This document shows positions 6,507-7,274 of a stretch of 7,274 nucleotides of DNA, piece after piece. Made by a program: the position numbers and the translations under genes. The notes beneath the pieces are model-generated. The model worked only from the letters and a program-made list of their open reading frames with translations, ran no database searches and was not told the DNA's origin. The first letter of the stretch is position 1; each line of letters begins with the position of its first letter. This DNA comes from Candidatus Binataceae bacterium (GTDB lineage: Bacteria; Desulfobacterota; Binatia; Binatales; Binataceae): the NCBI GenBank assembly GCA_030042765.1, contig JASHZA010000349.1:1-7274 (forward strand). Direction: 5' to 3'.

Positions 6507-7022
6507 TCAGGTTCGCAATCGGGCGTAGAGCATCAAGTCGCCGAGGCGCCCGTCCTTGATGATGCTCTGGCGCATCCTGCCTTCGAGCACGTAACCGGCC
6601 TTTTCGAGTACTCGTGTCGACGCGGGATTCCATCCGAAGACCGTGGCCTGCAAGCGCTGAAGCGGAAAAGTCGCAAAGGCGTAATCGCTCAGCTGTTTCA
6701 AGGCGGCAGTGGCGATACCGCGTCCCCAAAACGGTTCGCCCACCCAGTAACCGACTTCGGCGGTGATGCGATGGACGTCGCCAAAGGTTTCGAGTCCAAT
6801 CCCGCCAATTGCCTGACCGTTGAGGTCGATCGCGAAATTGGCGACTGGCGGCTGCAGGGCCTGACAATGGGCGATCCAGGCTTGACCGTCGGCTCGGGTG
6901 TAGGGATGCGGAAACCGATCTCTCAGGTTGATCCAGATATTACGGTTGTCGGCGTAGCGAACAAGCGCCTCGAGATCGTTGTCGTCCCATGGGCGCAAGA
7001 TGGTCTTTTCGCCGGCCGTCAT
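6507..7022 (-). CDS. GNAT family N-acetyltransferase, RimJ/RimL type
   Basis: Predicted cytoplasmic acetyltransferase using acetyl-CoA, 171 residues from the ATG at 7022. The opening LRPWDDNDLEALVRYADN is typical of the RimJ/RimL-like subgroup (N-terminal acetylation of ribosomal proteins and related amine or antibiotic targets). The acetyl-CoA-binding motif A is clear: IGGIGLE, then AEVGYWVGEPFWGRGIATAAL (about 88-108), with GRGIAT as the pyrophosphate-binding loop. NPASTRVLEKAGYVLEG (about 132-148) is the conserved C-terminal part. The ATG at 7022 is preferred over an in-frame TTG at 7040 because the TTG lacks a ribosome site, while GGGCGG lies six bases before the ATG. Substrate cannot be told from sequence. 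The gene is full-length with no visible defect. It shares its direction with the ferritin-like gene, but the 213-base spacer suggests separate control. Confidence 0.92.
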   Translation of the reverse strand: MTAGEKTILRPWDDNDLEALVRYADNRNIWINLRDRFPHPYTRADGQAWIAHCQALQPPVANFAIDLNGQAIGGIGLETFGDVHRITAEVGYWVGEPFWGRGIATAALKQLSDYAFATFPLQRLQATVFGWNPASTRVLEKAGYVLEGRMRQSIIKDGRLGDLMLYARLRT

Positions 7023-7274
7023 GGTGGTCCGCCCGCACAATCGATGCTGGCAAAGAATCCGGGAGGACGCCAGAAGCGGGCCGCAGGCGGCTGGGCGCGA
7101 GCGCCGTACTTTGTTAGAACCACGTTGACGTTTAGGGCGTTAAGGGTGAGGATCACTTCGCCTTTGGGGAATCGGGCGGTAGGAAGGCGCTCCCTGGTTT
7201 GATCGAGCGGGGCGCACGCTACCGGCGAAGAACGTCTCAGCCCGGGGACAAGCTGCTGGCCGGCGACGGCGAGC
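7019..7274 (-). other. open minus-strand frame reaching the window edge; possible 3' end of an upstream gene
   Basis: On the minus strand one frame is open from the window edge to a TGA at 7021-7019, which overlaps the acetyltransferase ATG in the ATGA manner common in operons. The last 84 codons include KGEVILTLNALNVNVVLTKY in the middle and a Pro/Ala/Arg-rich end. I recognise no family. Long open frames arise easily in GC-rich DNA, so this may be non-coding. I see no other gene, terminator or RNA in this stretch. Confidence 0.2.

Noticed and set aside
7124..7152. TTGACG followed at 17 bases by a possible -10 box on the plus strand
   Set aside because: The hexamer at the -10 place (GAGGAT) is a poor match and no plus-strand gene follows that I can support.
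5958..7202. 414-codon open frame on the plus strand
   Set aside because: It runs antisense across the ferritin-like and acetyltransferase genes and their spacer. Its translation shows no family motif, while the minus-strand frames give clear proteins with ribosome sites. This is a GC-driven shadow.

Overview
The window is G+C-rich bacterial DNA. Nearly every base belongs to compact genes, and GTG and TTG starts with clear Shine-Dalgarno sequences are used. The families present (a periplasmic DUF882/M15-type peptidase tail, cytochrome b561, a membrane-anchored catalase-like peroxidase, a class III CoA-transferase) fit a Gram-negative, aerobic or facultative bacterium of a proteobacterial or related uncultivated lineage. 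The sequence alone does not fix the taxon. There are no tRNA or rRNA genes, CRISPR arrays or insertion sequences.

Plus strand, left to right: the last 26 codons of a DUF882/YcbK-like protein (to 82); a short intergenic region with an 18-bp palindrome and a possible promoter; a CaiB/BaiF-type CoA-transferase (260-1441); 10 bases later an integral membrane protein made of two tandem HPP-like halves (1452-2492); a gap of about 200 bases with a GC hairpin and a possible promoter; a YgfF-like short-chain dehydrogenase (2691-3482); a membrane-anchored catalase-related peroxidase with a TTG start (3536-4639); and a cytochrome b561 whose GTG start overlaps the peroxidase stop by four bases (4636-5193). 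The run ends with the C-terminal half of a SAM-dependent O-methyltransferase that lacks its nucleotide-binding front half (5296-5595), probably a gene remnant.

Minus strand, converging on that run: a helical, ferritin-like protein that seems to have lost usual metal ligands (5628-6293) and a RimJ/RimL-type GNAT acetyltransferase (6507-7022). They are separated by an AT-richer spacer holding a perfect 16-bp palindrome. The last 250 bases hold no gene I can name, but one minus-strand frame is open to the window edge and would end by overlapping the acetyltransferase start.

The clearest functional unit is the peroxidase/cytochrome b561 pair. A one-span heme peroxidase facing the periplasm and a di-heme four-helix membrane cytochrome are translationally coupled, which suggests a membrane system passing quinol electrons to peroxide. 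The CoA-transferase and tandem HPP-like protein may form a second two-gene operon. No metabolic link between the two units is evident from sequence.
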